64,000 nucleotides of DNA from NCBI RefSeq assembly GCF_900111495.1, contig NZ_FOIU01000006.1, positions 1 to 64,000 on the forward strand, read 5' to 3'. The stretch comes from Chryseobacterium wanjuense (GTDB lineage Bacteria; Bacteroidota; Bacteroidia; Flavobacteriales; Weeksellaceae). A model generated the notes under the pieces. The model was not told the DNA's origin, searched no databases, and saw only the letters and a list, made by a program, of their open reading frames with translations. The translations under genes and the position numbers were made by a program. How positions within the stretch are numbered: the stretch's first letter is position 1; each line of letters starts with the position of its first letter. Shown here one piece after another: positions 31,355 to 39,871 of this stretch.

Positions 31355-33235
31355 TTAATTTTCGGGTTCCTCATCATCGTCAGATGAGGAATCTTCCCAT
31401 TGAAGAATATCAAAATTAAGATTATCATAAGCCAATAATTCCTCCTCTCGTTGGAGGATTTCTTTTGTGGTAAAGAGAAGAACTTCATCGTCTTTATCCT
31501 TAGTTTTGGCCAGTTTTCTAATGGATGCCTTATCAATGGCCATAAATCTTTGTCCGAGACGGCGGGCTGCATATTTCCGCATTCCTGCTTCGTGGAGGAC
31601 GTCGACTGCCATTTCCACGGCTGTTCCCAGCGTTTCACGATAAATATTATTAATTCCGTTATTCAGATAATCATAGGCATCAATCCTGTTTTTGGCTCTT
31701 ACAAAAATTTTCACTGTGGGATAATGTTCACGCACTAGATCTGCAATGAATTTATTGTCATCGGTATCATCAAGACACAGAACAAGTATTTCCGCATCTT
31801 CAATTCCGGCAGCTCTTAATGTAGGTAGTTTTGTAGCATCACCATAATATACTTTAAACCCATAGCTTCTCAATAGCTTCACACGATCCGAATCTCTGTC
31901 CAAAACCGTTGCAGAGATTTTATTGGCCTTTAAAAGCCTTCCCACCGTACTTCCGAAATGTCCGAAACCGACGATAATGATTTTCTTTTGAGAAACATTA
32001 CTGTCGAGAATATTATAATCATGATCGCCTTCTGGAACGTCTTTTATGAATTTTGGTGTAATCAGTTTATCATTAATAATTAAAAGAAGCGGAGTGATAC
32101 ACATCGTAATTGCGGTGACAGCCATCATTTGAGAATTCAGTTCTTTGCTTAATAGGTAAAGGCTTGATGCATAATTGATTAATACAAAAGCAAATTCTCC
32201 CACCTGCGAAAGAGCAAAAGCATAAAATAAGCTTTGTGGAGTATCGATTTTGAAAAATTTTCCGATGACATAAAGCACAAAAAATTTGATTATTAAAACC
32301 GCAAAAACAGTACTGAAAATAAATATCGGATCTTTTTGAATGACCGTGAAATTTATCGTTGAGCCAACACTCACGAAAAATACAGCCAGCAAAAGCCCTT
32401 TAAACGGGTCGATTTGAGCTTCCAATTCATGCCGGAACTCACTATTGGCCAACATAACACCCGCGAGGAAGGCTCCTAAAGCGGGAGAAAGTCCGATGGC
32501 AACCATCAGCTCGGAAACTCCGATAACGAGAAATAGGGAAGAAGCGGTTAAAAGCTCAGACATTCCTGATTTTGAAACGTATCTTAAAAAAGGAACAAAA
32601 ACATATCGTCCTAATAAAATTAAAATCACCACTCCTAAAATCACGGTTGCCGCCTGCATCCACTCCGGAAGCGTCTGGATGAGAACCTGGATGTCATTAT
32701 CATGATGTCTGGCTTTATAATTGGCAATAATCGGAAGAATCGCTAAAATAGGAATCACCGCAATATCCTGAAACAAAAGTGTTGAAAATGAAGCTTCACC
32801 TGCTAATGTTTTCAGGTTATTTTTTTCCTGCAGGGTCTGCAGAACGATAGCCGTGGATGAAAGGGCAAAACAAATGGCAATCGCAATCGCTTTGTCAATC
32901 CGCCAACCGGCCCAGATGAAAACCAAAAAAAGCAGAAAAATTGTCAATAGCATTTGCGTCAATCCCAGTCCGATAATTTTCTTCCGCATTTCCCAGAATT
33001 TTCTGGGTTCCAGCTCAAGACCGACCAAAAATAAAAGCATGATCACTCCAAATTCACTGGCGTGCATGATGCCGTCGACGTCTTTTCCGGTTAATTTTAA
33101 AACATATGGACCAATAAGAATTCCTCCTATAATGTATCCAATGACAGAACTCAGTCCAAATTTTCTCGCCAGCGGAACCATAATGATGGCAACGCCTAAG
33201 AAAATAAGAGTGTTCATGGCCAAGCTGGATTCCAT
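31355..33235 (-). CDS. CPA2-family cation:proton antiporter with KTN domain (KefB/KefC-like)
   Basis: A 626-residue protein. Residues 1-380 hold about 12 membrane helices of the Na+/H+ exchanger fold (VIGYIIGGILIGPYVL, ALSSTAIVLQTLQE, GAFLAGVMLANSEF). Residues 400-540 are a TrkA-N/KTN domain with Rossmann motif VGFGHFGSTVGRLL and RDSDRVKLLRSYGFKVYYGDAT. The C-terminus is acidic. Kef systems release potassium, gated by glutathione adducts in proteobacteria; here the thiol ligand is unknown. A flavodoxin-fold oxidoreductase gene lies 3 bases upstream in the same operon, as KefF does with KefC. No TrkA-C domain is obvious. Confidence 0.92.
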   Translation of the reverse strand: MESSLAMNTLIFLGVAIIMVPLARKFGLSSVIGYIIGGILIGPYVLKLTGKDVDGIMHASEFGVIMLLFLVGLELEPRKFWEMRKKIIGLGLTQMLLTIFLLFLVFIWAGWRIDKAIAIAICFALSSTAIVLQTLQEKNNLKTLAGEASFSTLLFQDIAVIPILAILPIIANYKARHHDNDIQVLIQTLPEWMQAATVILGVVILILLGRYVFVPFLRYVSKSGMSELLTASSLFLVIGVSELMVAIGLSPALGAFLAGVMLANSEFRHELEAQIDPFKGLLLAVFFVSVGSTINFTVIQKDPIFIFSTVFAVLIIKFFVLYVIGKFFKIDTPQSLFYAFALSQVGEFAFVLINYASSLYLLSKELNSQMMAVTAITMCITPLLLIINDKLITPKFIKDVPEGDHDYNILDSNVSQKKIIIVGFGHFGSTVGRLLKANKISATVLDRDSDRVKLLRSYGFKVYYGDATKLPTLRAAGIEDAEILVLCLDDTDDNKFIADLVREHYPTVKIFVRAKNRIDAYDYLNNGINNIYRETLGTAVEMAVDVLHEAGMRKYAARRLGQRFMAIDKASIRKLAKTKDKDDEVLLFTTKEILQREEELLAYDNLNFDILQWEDSSSDDDEEPEN

Positions 33236-33238
33236 ATT

Positions 33239-33760
33239 TTATTTGTTGAGAAGTTCTGTAAATTCCTGTTTATGCAAGATGATGTCTTTTTTCGACAATT
33301 TATTGGCTTCGTACACAACTTTGATGTTTTTAATATTAGCTTTAAAAACATTCAAAGAGACGATCAGTCCGCTGATGAGTTCTTCCACTGTAAACTTGTA
33401 GGTTCCGGTTTTGCTGAAAGATCTTTCTTTTCCGCCGGTGGTGACGAGGATATAGACTTCTTTGCCTTCCAGAGGATTGTTATGGCCTTCTTTCAGCCAG
33501 TCTCTGTCGAAAACTTCGTCGATCCAGAGCCTTAATAACGGAGGGATTCCAAACCATATCAATGGAAACTGAAAAATAAAACGGTCATAATTTTTTAATC
33601 TTTTTCTTTCGCGAAAAGCGGCAATATGAAAATCCGGATATTCTTCATACAGATCCCGAAGGGTGAAATGCTGGTGGCGAACATAGAAATTAACGAGCTC
33701 TACATTCGAGTTGGAGTGCTCTAAATAAGGATGCGCAAAAACTACCAACGTCTTCTTCAT
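33239..33760 (-). CDS. NAD(P)H-dependent oxidoreductase, KefF/MdaB-like
   Basis: A 173-residue flavodoxin-fold quinone reductase-like protein. KTLVVFAHPYLEHSNSN is the FMN-phosphate loop region; FIFQFPLIWFGIPPLLRLWIDEVFDRDW and VYILVTTGGKERSFSKTG are diagnostic of the KefF/YheR/NQO family. Its stop is 3 bases before the antiporter start, so it is translated with it. In E. coli, KefF and KefG are needed for full activity of their partner antiporters and also reduce quinones; the same partnership is likely here. Confidence 0.92.
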   Translation of the reverse strand: MKKTLVVFAHPYLEHSNSNVELVNFYVRHQHFTLRDLYEEYPDFHIAAFRERKRLKNYDRFIFQFPLIWFGIPPLLRLWIDEVFDRDWLKEGHNNPLEGKEVYILVTTGGKERSFSKTGTYKFTVEELISGLIVSLNVFKANIKNIKVVYEANKLSKKDIILHKQEFTELLNK

Positions 33761-33871
33761 AAACCTGTTTTCAGTAAAATTAATGAAAAATTTTTGAAAT
33801 AACGATAGTGTTTTGCTGTGTTTTAATAATTTTTAATATAAAATGTTATTAATTTTTATCATTATTGTTAA

Positions 33872-33960
33872 ATGCTTTGAGAGCCTCAGTATGACATCGC
33901 TACAAACATCCAATAAAAAACTGTTAGTATTAGGAATGTCATGCTGAGGTCTCGAAGCAT
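33872..33960. repeat. inverted repeat of the GTCATCC family, copy 3
   Basis: The left arm (33872-33897, containing GCCTCAGTATGACAT) and right arm (33936-33960, containing ATGTCATGCTGAGG) are near complements with about 38 bases between. The spacer shares words with the 37476 copy (CATCGCTA, TTAGTATTAG). It lies in the gap between two minus-strand genes. Confidence 0.85.
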
Positions 33961-33982
33961 CTTTATATAGAATAGATTCAAT

Positions 33983-34285
33983 TCAAATAAACCATTTCCA
34001 TATTTCTAAAAATACAGATGCGATTCCGATGAATAAAGATAATATTGCTGTAAATGTAATTCCTTTGTTTTCCTTTTTCCTGTAAGCAAAAATTATAAAA
34101 GCTAATGACAGCAAAGAGATTATTAATAAATAATATTTGTATATATATTTTAATTCTAAAAATGAATGTAAGGCTTGTGTTTTTCCGTCTGAAGCCAAGT
34201 AATCATGAAGAATTGACAAATTTATTTTTACTGAAAAAAATATTATCATTAAATTTAATATAATAGATGAAAAAGAAAATTTCAT
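33983..34285 (-). CDS. small membrane protein of unknown function
   Basis: A 100-residue protein that I do not recognise. Three hydrophobic stretches (residues 5-22, about 50-67 and 76-97) suggest three membrane helices; the first may instead be a signal anchor. The hydrophilic loop between the first two holds LHDYLASDGKTQALHSFLELKY. It follows the second TPM gene by 22 bases on the same strand, so it may be the last gene of the lemA-TPM operon. Function cannot be read. Confidence 0.65.
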   Translation of the reverse strand: MKFSFSSIILNLMIIFFSVKINLSILHDYLASDGKTQALHSFLELKYIYKYYLLIISLLSLAFIIFAYRKKENKGITFTAILSLFIGIASVFLEIWKWFI

Positions 34286-34307
34286 AATTAATATTAAAAT
34301 TTAAAAC

Positions 34308-35120
34308 CTACCATCCTCCCGAAGCTCCACCGCCTCCGAAACTTCCGCCACCTCCGAAGCCTCCAAATCCGCCTCCACCGCCGGAACTGCCACCGCCAAA
34401 GCCACCGCCTCCGAAACTGCCAGGGAAAGGGAAAAAGCCTCCCGGATAATTTCTACGGCCTCTTTTGGAAAGGATAACATCATCGTCGTCGTAATTTCCT
34501 CCGCCTTTTCCACCACCTCTGTTTCCGAACATAATAGCGATAATAATGAAAATAACAAACGCTATGAGAAGGATTTTAAATACACTTCCGTCACCGCCGC
34601 TTTCTTCATTATTTAAAGGTTTGAATTTCCCCTGAACAGCTTCCATGATCGCTGAAGTACCACGATTGATTCCTTCGTACCATTCGCCCTGTTTGAAATG
34701 GGGTGTAACGATATAATCTAAAATCTGGCCTGCAACGGATGCTGTTAAATATTGCTCAACCGCCCGTCCTTGTTGGATAGACATGGTGTGATCTTCTGTG
34801 GCTATTAAAAAAACAACCCCATTGTCAACATTTTTTTTACCGATTCCCCATTTTTCACCGAACATTGTAGCCAGAAAATTCACGTCTTCACCTTTGGTAG
34901 AAGGGATAATCACTACTTCAATTTCCGTTGAGGTAGAATCTGCGAAAGCGATCAGCTTTTTATTAAGATCATCTTTTTCCTGCTGGCTCAATAGATTGGC
35001 TTCATCGTAAACGGGATAAAGAATCTTCGGTTTTTCAGGAACAGTGTATTGTGCTGATACAAAATTGTAAAAGCAAATCAGTAAAAATGAAAATACTATT
35101 TTAAGAGAACGTAATTTCAT
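34308..35120 (-). CDS. TPM-domain membrane protein, YgcG-like
   Basis: A 270-residue protein: signal peptide ending FVSAQYTVPEKP, TPM domain about 40-165 (VYDEANLLSQQEKDDLNKKLIAFADSTSTEIEVVIIPST, KWGIGKKNVDNGVVFLIATEDHTMSIQQG), one membrane helix about 185-200, and a long Gly/Ser/Phe-rich C-terminal tail. This is the YgcG / MOLO1-TPM architecture, exported with the TPM domain in the periplasm. Partners are the TPM gene upstream, overlapping by 20 bases, and lemA. LemA-TPM operons are widespread in Bacteroidetes; the role is unclear, perhaps membrane stress or protein quality control. Confidence 0.92.
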   Translation of the reverse strand: MKLRSLKIVFSFLLICFYNFVSAQYTVPEKPKILYPVYDEANLLSQQEKDDLNKKLIAFADSTSTEIEVVIIPSTKGEDVNFLATMFGEKWGIGKKNVDNGVVFLIATEDHTMSIQQGRAVEQYLTASVAGQILDYIVTPHFKQGEWYEGINRGTSAIMEAVQGKFKPLNNEESGGDGSVFKILLIAFVIFIIIAIMFGNRGGGKGGGNYDDDDVILSKRGRRNYPGGFFPFPGSFGGGGFGGGSSGGGGGFGGFGGGGSFGGGGASGGW

Positions 35121-35529
35121 TAGGAAGTTCGTTGTGGTTTTCTCCTGTTACAGGAAAATGTTTTTTTAATTCTAATCCTGTTTCCAGAATCGCGCTTTTT
35201 AAAGCTTTATAATAATTTCCTTTGGCAAATTCAGACGTAATGTAGTCGTGCAGATGATCCCAATACGACTGATGAACTTTCTCATGAATCCCCGTATCAC
35301 CAATGATGGTAAGGTATTTTTGTTCAAAATTCACATGAAAAAGCACCGCATTTCTTTCTGCCGTTTTGTTCATGCACAATTCTTCGAAAACTTTAAATGC
35401 AATTTTAGCATTATCATCTTCAGTATTCGAGTCGATATGCACTCTGATCTCACCGGTAGAATGTTGCTCTGCTGACTGAATAGCTTCCACGAGGGAAGCT
35501 ATCTGCTGATTTGTCAAGAATTTGCTCAT
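35101..35529 (-). CDS. TPM-domain protein
   Basis: A 142-residue second TPM-domain protein without signal peptide. ISSLVEAIQSAEQHSTGEI-type opening (here ASLVEAIQSAEQHSTGEIRVHIDS), AERNAVLFHVNFEQKYLTIIGDTGIHEKV and GNYYKALKSAILETGLELKKHF follow the TPM domain. Its start overlaps the lemA stop by one base (TAATG) and its end overlaps the next TPM gene by 20 bases, so the three are translationally coupled. Without a signal it probably sits on the cytoplasmic side, so the operon would have one TPM domain on each side of the membrane. Confidence 0.9.
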   Translation of the reverse strand: MSKFLTNQQIASLVEAIQSAEQHSTGEIRVHIDSNTEDDNAKIAFKVFEELCMNKTAERNAVLFHVNFEQKYLTIIGDTGIHEKVHQSYWDHLHDYITSEFAKGNYYKALKSAILETGLELKKHFPVTGENHNELPNEITFS

Positions 35530-36137
35530 TATTCTGAGAATGCATCAGGTGCTTTTTGAGCTCCTGCGTCTGCTTTGAAATAAGGTTTTTCTTTAAAGTT
35601 GGTAAAATTCGCCAGAATATTATTCGGGAAAGTTTTGATCGATGTATTGTAATCCTGAGCGGCTGCGTTGTAATAAACAGTTTCTGTTCTGATGCTGTTT
35701 TCAATGGCAGTATATTCTCTTTGGAAATTGATGTACTGCTGATCTGCTTTTAAGTTCGGATATTGTTCAACAACCGCCATCAATCTGCTTAACGCTCCGG
35801 ATAATTCTCCCTGCGCAGCCTGGAATTTTGCCAAATCCTGCTCCGTCATATTTGTAGGATCTACATTGATAGAAGTTGCCTTAGAACGAGCCTCGATTAC
35901 TTTTGTTAATGTTTCCTGCTCAAATTTAGAATAAGATTTTACCGTTCTTTCCAAATTCGGAATAAGATTGGCTCTTTTCTGATAGACAGTCTCTACATTA
36001 GACCATTTTGTATTTACGTTTTGTTCTTTCGTCACAAAGCTATTATAGCCGCTTTTACCCCAGAAGAATAATACTGCAACAATAATAAGAAGAGCAATAC
36101 CGATGGTTCCGGCGCTCAGACAGCCCTTGTTTTTCAT
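35529..36137 (-). CDS. lemA: LemA-family protein
   Basis: A 202-residue protein with an N-terminal membrane helix (GTIGIALLIIVAVLFFWG) followed by a long helical region typical of LemA: QNVNTKWSNVETVYQKRANLIPNLERTVKSY, LSRLMAVVEQYPNLKADQQYINFQREYTAIENSI and YNTSIKTFPNNILANFTNFKEKPYFKAD. The family has a conserved helical bundle and unknown function. It heads the lemA-TPM-TPM operon. A TATATTTG box (minus, 36175-36168) is its promoter, divergent from folA. Confidence 0.94.
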   Translation of the reverse strand: MKNKGCLSAGTIGIALLIIVAVLFFWGKSGYNSFVTKEQNVNTKWSNVETVYQKRANLIPNLERTVKSYSKFEQETLTKVIEARSKATSINVDPTNMTEQDLAKFQAAQGELSGALSRLMAVVEQYPNLKADQQYINFQREYTAIENSIRTETVYYNAAAQDYNTSIKTFPNNILANFTNFKEKPYFKADAGAQKAPDAFSE

Positions 36138-36167
36138 AGTTTATTTTTTTAAATTTTTTGTGCTAAT

Positions 36168-36195
36168 CAAATATACAAATTATGTGCTAATTTTG
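36168..36195. promoter_or_regulatory. divergent promoters of lemA and folA
   Basis: Minus-strand -7 box TATATTTG (36175-36168) serves lemA, whose ATG is 30 bases on. Plus-strand -7 box TAATTTTG (36188-36195) serves folA, whose ATG at 36211 is 15 bases on. The boxes lie 12 bases apart. Confidence 0.7.
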
Positions 36196-36210
36196 TAAAA
36201 AATAATTTTA

Positions 36211-36696
36211 ATGACAACAATAGTGGTGGCAATGGGAGAAAAGAACGAAATTGGTTTTGAAAATCAGTTACTTTGGCATCTTCCAAAAGATTTGAAACAC
36301 TTTAAAGATATCACTTCGGGACATCCGGTGATCATGGGAAGAAAAACATATGAAAGCATCGGGAAACCACTTCCCAACCGTACCAATATTGTAGTGTCGC
36401 GACAAAAAGACTGGTTTGAGGAAGGCATCCTGATCGTCGGAAGCATTAAAGAAGCTGTAAAATTTGCAAAAAAAATCGATGAAGAAGTTTTCATTATCGG
36501 TGGTGGAAATATTTATGAGCAGACCATGGATGTGGTTGACCGACTTGAAGTTACTTTAGTGAAAGCTGATCTTGAAGCCGATACTTTCTTCCCGAAAATT
36601 AATGAAAAAGTCTGGAAAAAGGTAAACGAGGTTTGTCATGAAAAAGACGAGAAAAATCAATACGATTTCTGCTTTCAGACATATGAAAGAGTTTAG
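36211..36696 (+). CDS. folA: dihydrofolate reductase
   Basis: A 161-residue NADPH-dependent reductase that makes tetrahydrofolate for thymidylate and purine synthesis; it is the target of trimethoprim. Family blocks: VVAMGEKNEIGFENQLLWHLPKDLKHFKDIT (Trp and acidic active-site region), VIMGRKTYESIGKPLPNRTNIVVSR (NADPH site) and EEVFIIGGGNIYEQTM. Length is typical. The usual neighbour thyA is not in the window. It is monocistronic with its own promoter. Confidence 0.96.
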   Translation: MTTIVVAMGEKNEIGFENQLLWHLPKDLKHFKDITSGHPVIMGRKTYESIGKPLPNRTNIVVSRQKDWFEEGILIVGSIKEAVKFAKKIDEEVFIIGGGNIYEQTMDVVDRLEVTLVKADLEADTFFPKINEKVWKKVNEVCHEKDEKNQYDFCFQTYERV

Positions 36697-36768
36697 AGTT
36701 CTAAGTTTAGCGTTTAAAGTTTTCATTACCCTAAACTTTAATCCCATAACCCTAAACTCTGAATCTTA
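36688..36768. repeat. small inverted repeat between folA and the TPR-like gene
   Basis: AGAGTTTAG near 36689 pairs with CTAAACTCT near 36761, and a second pair AGTTTAGCGTTTAAAG / CTAAACTTTAATCC is nested inside, all in 80 bases. It overlaps the end of folA and could act as a weak terminator. Confidence 0.6.
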
Positions 36769-36775
36769 AATTTCT

Positions 36776-36783
36776 TATCTTTG
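36776..36783 (+). promoter_or_regulatory. -7 box (TATCTTTG)
   Basis: TATCTTTG matches the consensus and is followed by GCAC and the ATG at 36802, 18 bases downstream of the box. Confidence 0.7.
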
Positions 36784-36801
36784 CACTTCTAAAATTTAAT
36801 A

Positions 36802-37371
36802 ATGAATAAGTACATAAAAATTGTAATTGCGGCGGTTCTTATACTTTTAGGGCTTTATATGATGTTTTTTACAAGAAATCTTGGGTGGGGCATTGTGATT
36901 ACTCTGCTTGCATCTTCGCCGATTTTACTTTTCTTTAAAAATGAATATATTCTTTTGGCTTTCTGGCAGTTGAGAAAACAAAATATGGAAAAAGCAGCCG
37001 TTTGGCTGAATAATATTACAAACTACCAAGCTCAGCTTCATAAGTCTCAATATGGATATTTCCATTATCTGATGGGATTGACACAAGCTCAGGATCACCC
37101 TGCAAAAGTGGAGCCTTTCATGAAAAAAGCATTGGAGTATGGTTTGAATATGAAGCACGACAGAGCAATGGCAACCCTGAATCTTGCTGCAGCAGCGATT
37201 TCTAAAGGAAGAAAACAGGAGGGGCAAAAATTATTGGAAGAAGCGAAAAGACTGGACAGTGCAGGAATGATGGCAGATCAGATCAAGATGATGAAAGACC
37301 AGTTGAAAATGCCTTCTATGCAGAAGCATATGCATAACCCGAATATGAGAAACAGAGGAAAATTCTTTTAA
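36802..37371 (+). CDS. TPR-like membrane-anchored protein
   Basis: A 189-residue protein. Two hydrophobic helices (residues 5-23 and about 28-46) anchor it, and the remaining 140 residues are helical with TPR-like spacing: AAVWLNNITNYQAQLHKSQYGYFHYLMGL, PFMKKALEYGLNMKHDRAMATLNLAAAAISKGRKQEGQKLLEEAKRLD. The tail is Met/His/Asn-rich (MPSMQKHMHNPNMRNRGKFF). The family is seen in Flavobacteriia but has no function I can name. The TPR part should face the cytoplasm if the hairpin model is right. It ends at the terminator at 37417. Confidence 0.8.
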   Translation: MNKYIKIVIAAVLILLGLYMMFFTRNLGWGIVITLLASSPILLFFKNEYILLAFWQLRKQNMEKAAVWLNNITNYQAQLHKSQYGYFHYLMGLTQAQDHPAKVEPFMKKALEYGLNMKHDRAMATLNLAAAAISKGRKQEGQKLLEEAKRLDSAGMMADQIKMMKDQLKMPSMQKHMHNPNMRNRGKFF

Positions 37372-37414
37372 GAGATGCGAGTTCCGGGTTTTTCGGAATC
37401 GAATTTATAAAATA

Positions 37415-37442
37415 GAGCGCCTAATTTTTAGGTGCTTTTTTT
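37415..37442 (+). terminator. terminator of the TPR-like gene
   Basis: GCGCCTAA and TTAGGTGC (one G-T pair) form the stem, followed by TTTTTTT. Confidence 0.85.
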
Positions 37443-37475
37443 GTTTTAATATTAATGGTTTTTAGTGCATTAGAT

Positions 37476-37579
37476 TCTTCGACTGCTTCGCGTTCAGGAT
37501 GACATCGCTAATACTAAAAAGTTTCCATTATGCGGAAGAGTTTGCCAGTGTCATCCTGAGCGCGAAGCAGTCGAAGGAT
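37476..37579. repeat. inverted repeat of the GTCATCC family, copy 4
   Basis: Left arm TTCTTCGACTGCTTCGCG with TTCAGGATGACA (37476-37503) and right arm TGTCATCCTGAGCGCGAAG with CAGTCGAAGGA (37549-37579) are complementary apart from small gaps. It is the best example here of the CATCCTGAG/CGAAGGAT words common in Flavobacteriia genomes. It lies between convergent genes. Confidence 0.9.
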
Positions 37580-37592
37580 TTAGATCAAAATA

Positions 37593-38225
37593 TCACATTT
37601 CCCCATCATTATTATACCCATAAAATTTCGGGATCTGCCAATGATATTTTACGGCTAATGTTCTTATTGTAACAATTAATAAAATTGTAAAAATCTGGAT
37701 GATTGTAAAGGAAAGTGTGGTAAACTTTGTTAATAATAAAAAAGCTGAACCACCCACAATACAGGCGGTAGCATAAATTTCTTTCCTGAAAATCAAAGGA
37801 ATTCTATTAAGTAAAATGTCCCGGATAATACCTCCGAAACAACCGGTAATGGTGCCCAAGCCAATGCATATCAAAGGGTGGATATCTGCATTCAATCCTT
37901 TTTGGACTCCGATGATGGTAAACAATCCCAGTCCGAAACTATCAAAAATAAATAAAGTTACCCTGACATTTTTTTCGAAAGATTTAAAAATCATCGTGAA
38001 AATACTGGTGAGGATAATCAAGGCACAGGTCAAAAGATCATGCATCCAGAAAACCGGAATATCCAGTAATAAATCTCTTACAGTTCCGCCGCCAACAGAT
38101 GTAACAAAGGCAATAATAAGCACTCCGAACGGATCAAGACGTTTCTGCATCGCAGCAAAGCTTCCCGACATCGAAAAGGAAATCGTACCGAGTACTTCTA
38201 TGAGAAAATTGAACTGCTCGTGCAT
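37593..38225 (-). CDS. TRIC-family (UPF0126) cation channel
   Basis: A 210-residue membrane protein with seven hydrophobic segments in two three-helix repeats. The paired signatures VTSVGGGTVRDLLLDIPVFW and GTITGCFGGIIRDILLNRIPLIF are those of prokaryotic TRIC channels (formerly UPF0126, YadS). Prokaryotic homologues form trimeric potassium-selective channels. It is monocistronic, on the strand opposite the TPR-like gene. Confidence 0.93.
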   Translation of the reverse strand: MHEQFNFLIEVLGTISFSMSGSFAAMQKRLDPFGVLIIAFVTSVGGGTVRDLLLDIPVFWMHDLLTCALIILTSIFTMIFKSFEKNVRVTLFIFDSFGLGLFTIIGVQKGLNADIHPLICIGLGTITGCFGGIIRDILLNRIPLIFRKEIYATACIVGGSAFLLLTKFTTLSFTIIQIFTILLIVTIRTLAVKYHWQIPKFYGYNNDGEM

Positions 38226-38321
38226 GGTTTATAAAAAATAAATGACAATTGATGAATGATTTCTCTTTAAACAAATTTTCTACCATTCTTCAACTATCAT
38301 TAAAAACTTATTGAATTATTA

Positions 38322-38792
38322 TTACTTTTTTCTTTCTACCCTCACCGAATCCGGTACCAGCAATTCATATTCCCCGCCGTGGTTGATAATTTCCCGCACA
38401 ATGCTGCTGCTGATGAAAGATTTTCCGGATGAGGTCAGTAAAAAAACGGTTTCTAATTTTTTATGAGCTAAAGTCCTGTTGGTATGTGCAATAGCTTTTT
38501 CAAATTCAAAATCGGCAGGATTTCTTAGTCCTCTCAGGATGTACTGGGCATTTTTTTCAAAACAGTAATCCACCGTTAAGCCTTCAAAATAATCGACTTC
38601 CACATTGGGAAATTCGGCGACGGAATTTTGAATGAATTCCATTCTTTTTTCCAGCGGAAACATATATTTCTTTTGAGAATTCTGTCCGATCGCTATAATT
38701 AATTTATCAAAAAGCGGAGCCGCTCTTTCTATAATATCATAATGCCCTAAAGTGATAGGATCGAATGATCCCGGAAAAACAGCAATTTTCAT
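38322..38792 (-). CDS. coaD: phosphopantetheine adenylyltransferase
   Basis: A 156-residue enzyme of coenzyme A synthesis: it adenylates 4'-phosphopantetheine to dephospho-CoA. The nucleotidyltransferase motif VFPGSFDPITLGHYDII (T/HxGH) and the second ATP site ISSSIVREI are both present, as is YILRGLRNPADFEFEKAIAHTNRTL. Length is standard. It lies 92 bases downstream of ddl on the same strand and may be co-transcribed. Confidence 0.96.
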   Translation of the reverse strand: MKIAVFPGSFDPITLGHYDIIERAAPLFDKLIIAIGQNSQKKYMFPLEKRMEFIQNSVAEFPNVEVDYFEGLTVDYCFEKNAQYILRGLRNPADFEFEKAIAHTNRTLAHKKLETVFLLTSSGKSFISSSIVREIINHGGEYELLVPDSVRVERKK

Positions 38793-38884
38793 GCGTATAA
38801 AAGTTATAAGTTATGAGTTATAAATGATGAGGTTAAAAGTTTGAGTGATTAACTTCCATCTTCCAGCCTCAATCTTCCATCCTC

Positions 38885-39871
38885 TTATTTTTTGTTTAAA
38901 GCTTTTTCAACCTCGTTTCCACAAAGGTCTTTGATAGATATTCCGTAGATTTTTGCCTGTTGCGGAAGAATACTTGCGGGTGAGAATCCCGGATTTGTGT
39001 TCATTTCCAGCATATAAGGAATGCCATCCATTAAGATAAATTCACTTCTTGAAAAACCGCTCATTCCCAGAGAATTGTACGCTCTTTTTGAGATTTCTTC
39101 CACACGGATTCTTGTCTCGTCGTCGATTCTTGCAGGGGTAATTTCTTCCGAAGCTCCTTCATATTTGGCTTCATAATCGAAAAATTCATTTTTAGGAACT
39201 ATTTCCGTGATGCCCAAAACGATGGTTTCTCCTTTATAATCGATCACTCCGACAGAAACTTCCATTCCGTTGAGAAAACTTTCAATTAAAATTTCATCAT
39301 CTTCTTTAAAAGCAACTTCAGTGGCAGCAATTAATTCAGATTTTTCTTTAACCTTGGAAATTCCCAGTGAAGAGCCGGATTGATTAGGTTTTACAAAGAC
39401 AGGAAGCCCCAGCGTTTCTACAATTTCATCAACATTAATTTCTTCTCCTTTTCTTAAATAAACACTTTTTGCAGAAGGAATTCCATATTTTGATAATACG
39501 GCCAATGTATCTTTTTTATTGAACGTTAAAGCACTTTGATAAAAATCGCAGCCGGTATATTTTTGTCCGATAGCGTCCCAATATGCCTGCAGAATGCCAT
39601 TTTCACCTGGTGTTCCATGGATAATATTGAAACATACATCAAATTTCAAGGTTTCATTATTATCTAATGTGACCGAAAAATCACCTTTGCTGATTTCATA
39701 TTTTTTGTCGTTTTCTCCTAAAAAATACCATTCATCTTTAAGGATAACCACTTTATATACGTCATAAAGATCTCTGTCTAAAGAATCGTAAATTAATTGT
39801 CCGCTTTTTAATGATACAACGTATTCGTCAGAATACCCTCCCATTACTACGGCAACACTTTTTTTGCTCAT
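38885..39871 (-). CDS. ddl: D-alanine--D-alanine ligase
   Basis: A 328-residue ATP-grasp enzyme that joins two D-alanines for peptidoglycan precursors. Recognisable parts: VVMGGYSDEYVVSLKSG, HGTPGENGILQAYWDAIGQKYTG, PVFVKPNQSGSSLGISKV, and the catalytic C-terminal loop YMLEMNTNPGFSPASILPQQA. The frame runs upstream to a TTG codon, but a TAAATTTG box (minus, 39900-39893) places the transcript start near there, so the ATG at 39871 (MSKKSVAV) is the best start; an ATG two codons earlier (39877) is possible. It is divergent from the PASTA gene. Confidence 0.95.
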   Translation of the reverse strand: MSKKSVAVVMGGYSDEYVVSLKSGQLIYDSLDRDLYDVYKVVILKDEWYFLGENDKKYEISKGDFSVTLDNNETLKFDVCFNIIHGTPGENGILQAYWDAIGQKYTGCDFYQSALTFNKKDTLAVLSKYGIPSAKSVYLRKGEEINVDEIVETLGLPVFVKPNQSGSSLGISKVKEKSELIAATEVAFKEDDEILIESFLNGMEVSVGVIDYKGETIVLGITEIVPKNEFFDYEAKYEGASEEITPARIDDETRIRVEEISKRAYNSLGMSGFSRSEFILMDGIPYMLEMNTNPGFSPASILPQQAKIYGISIKDLCGNEVEKALNKK

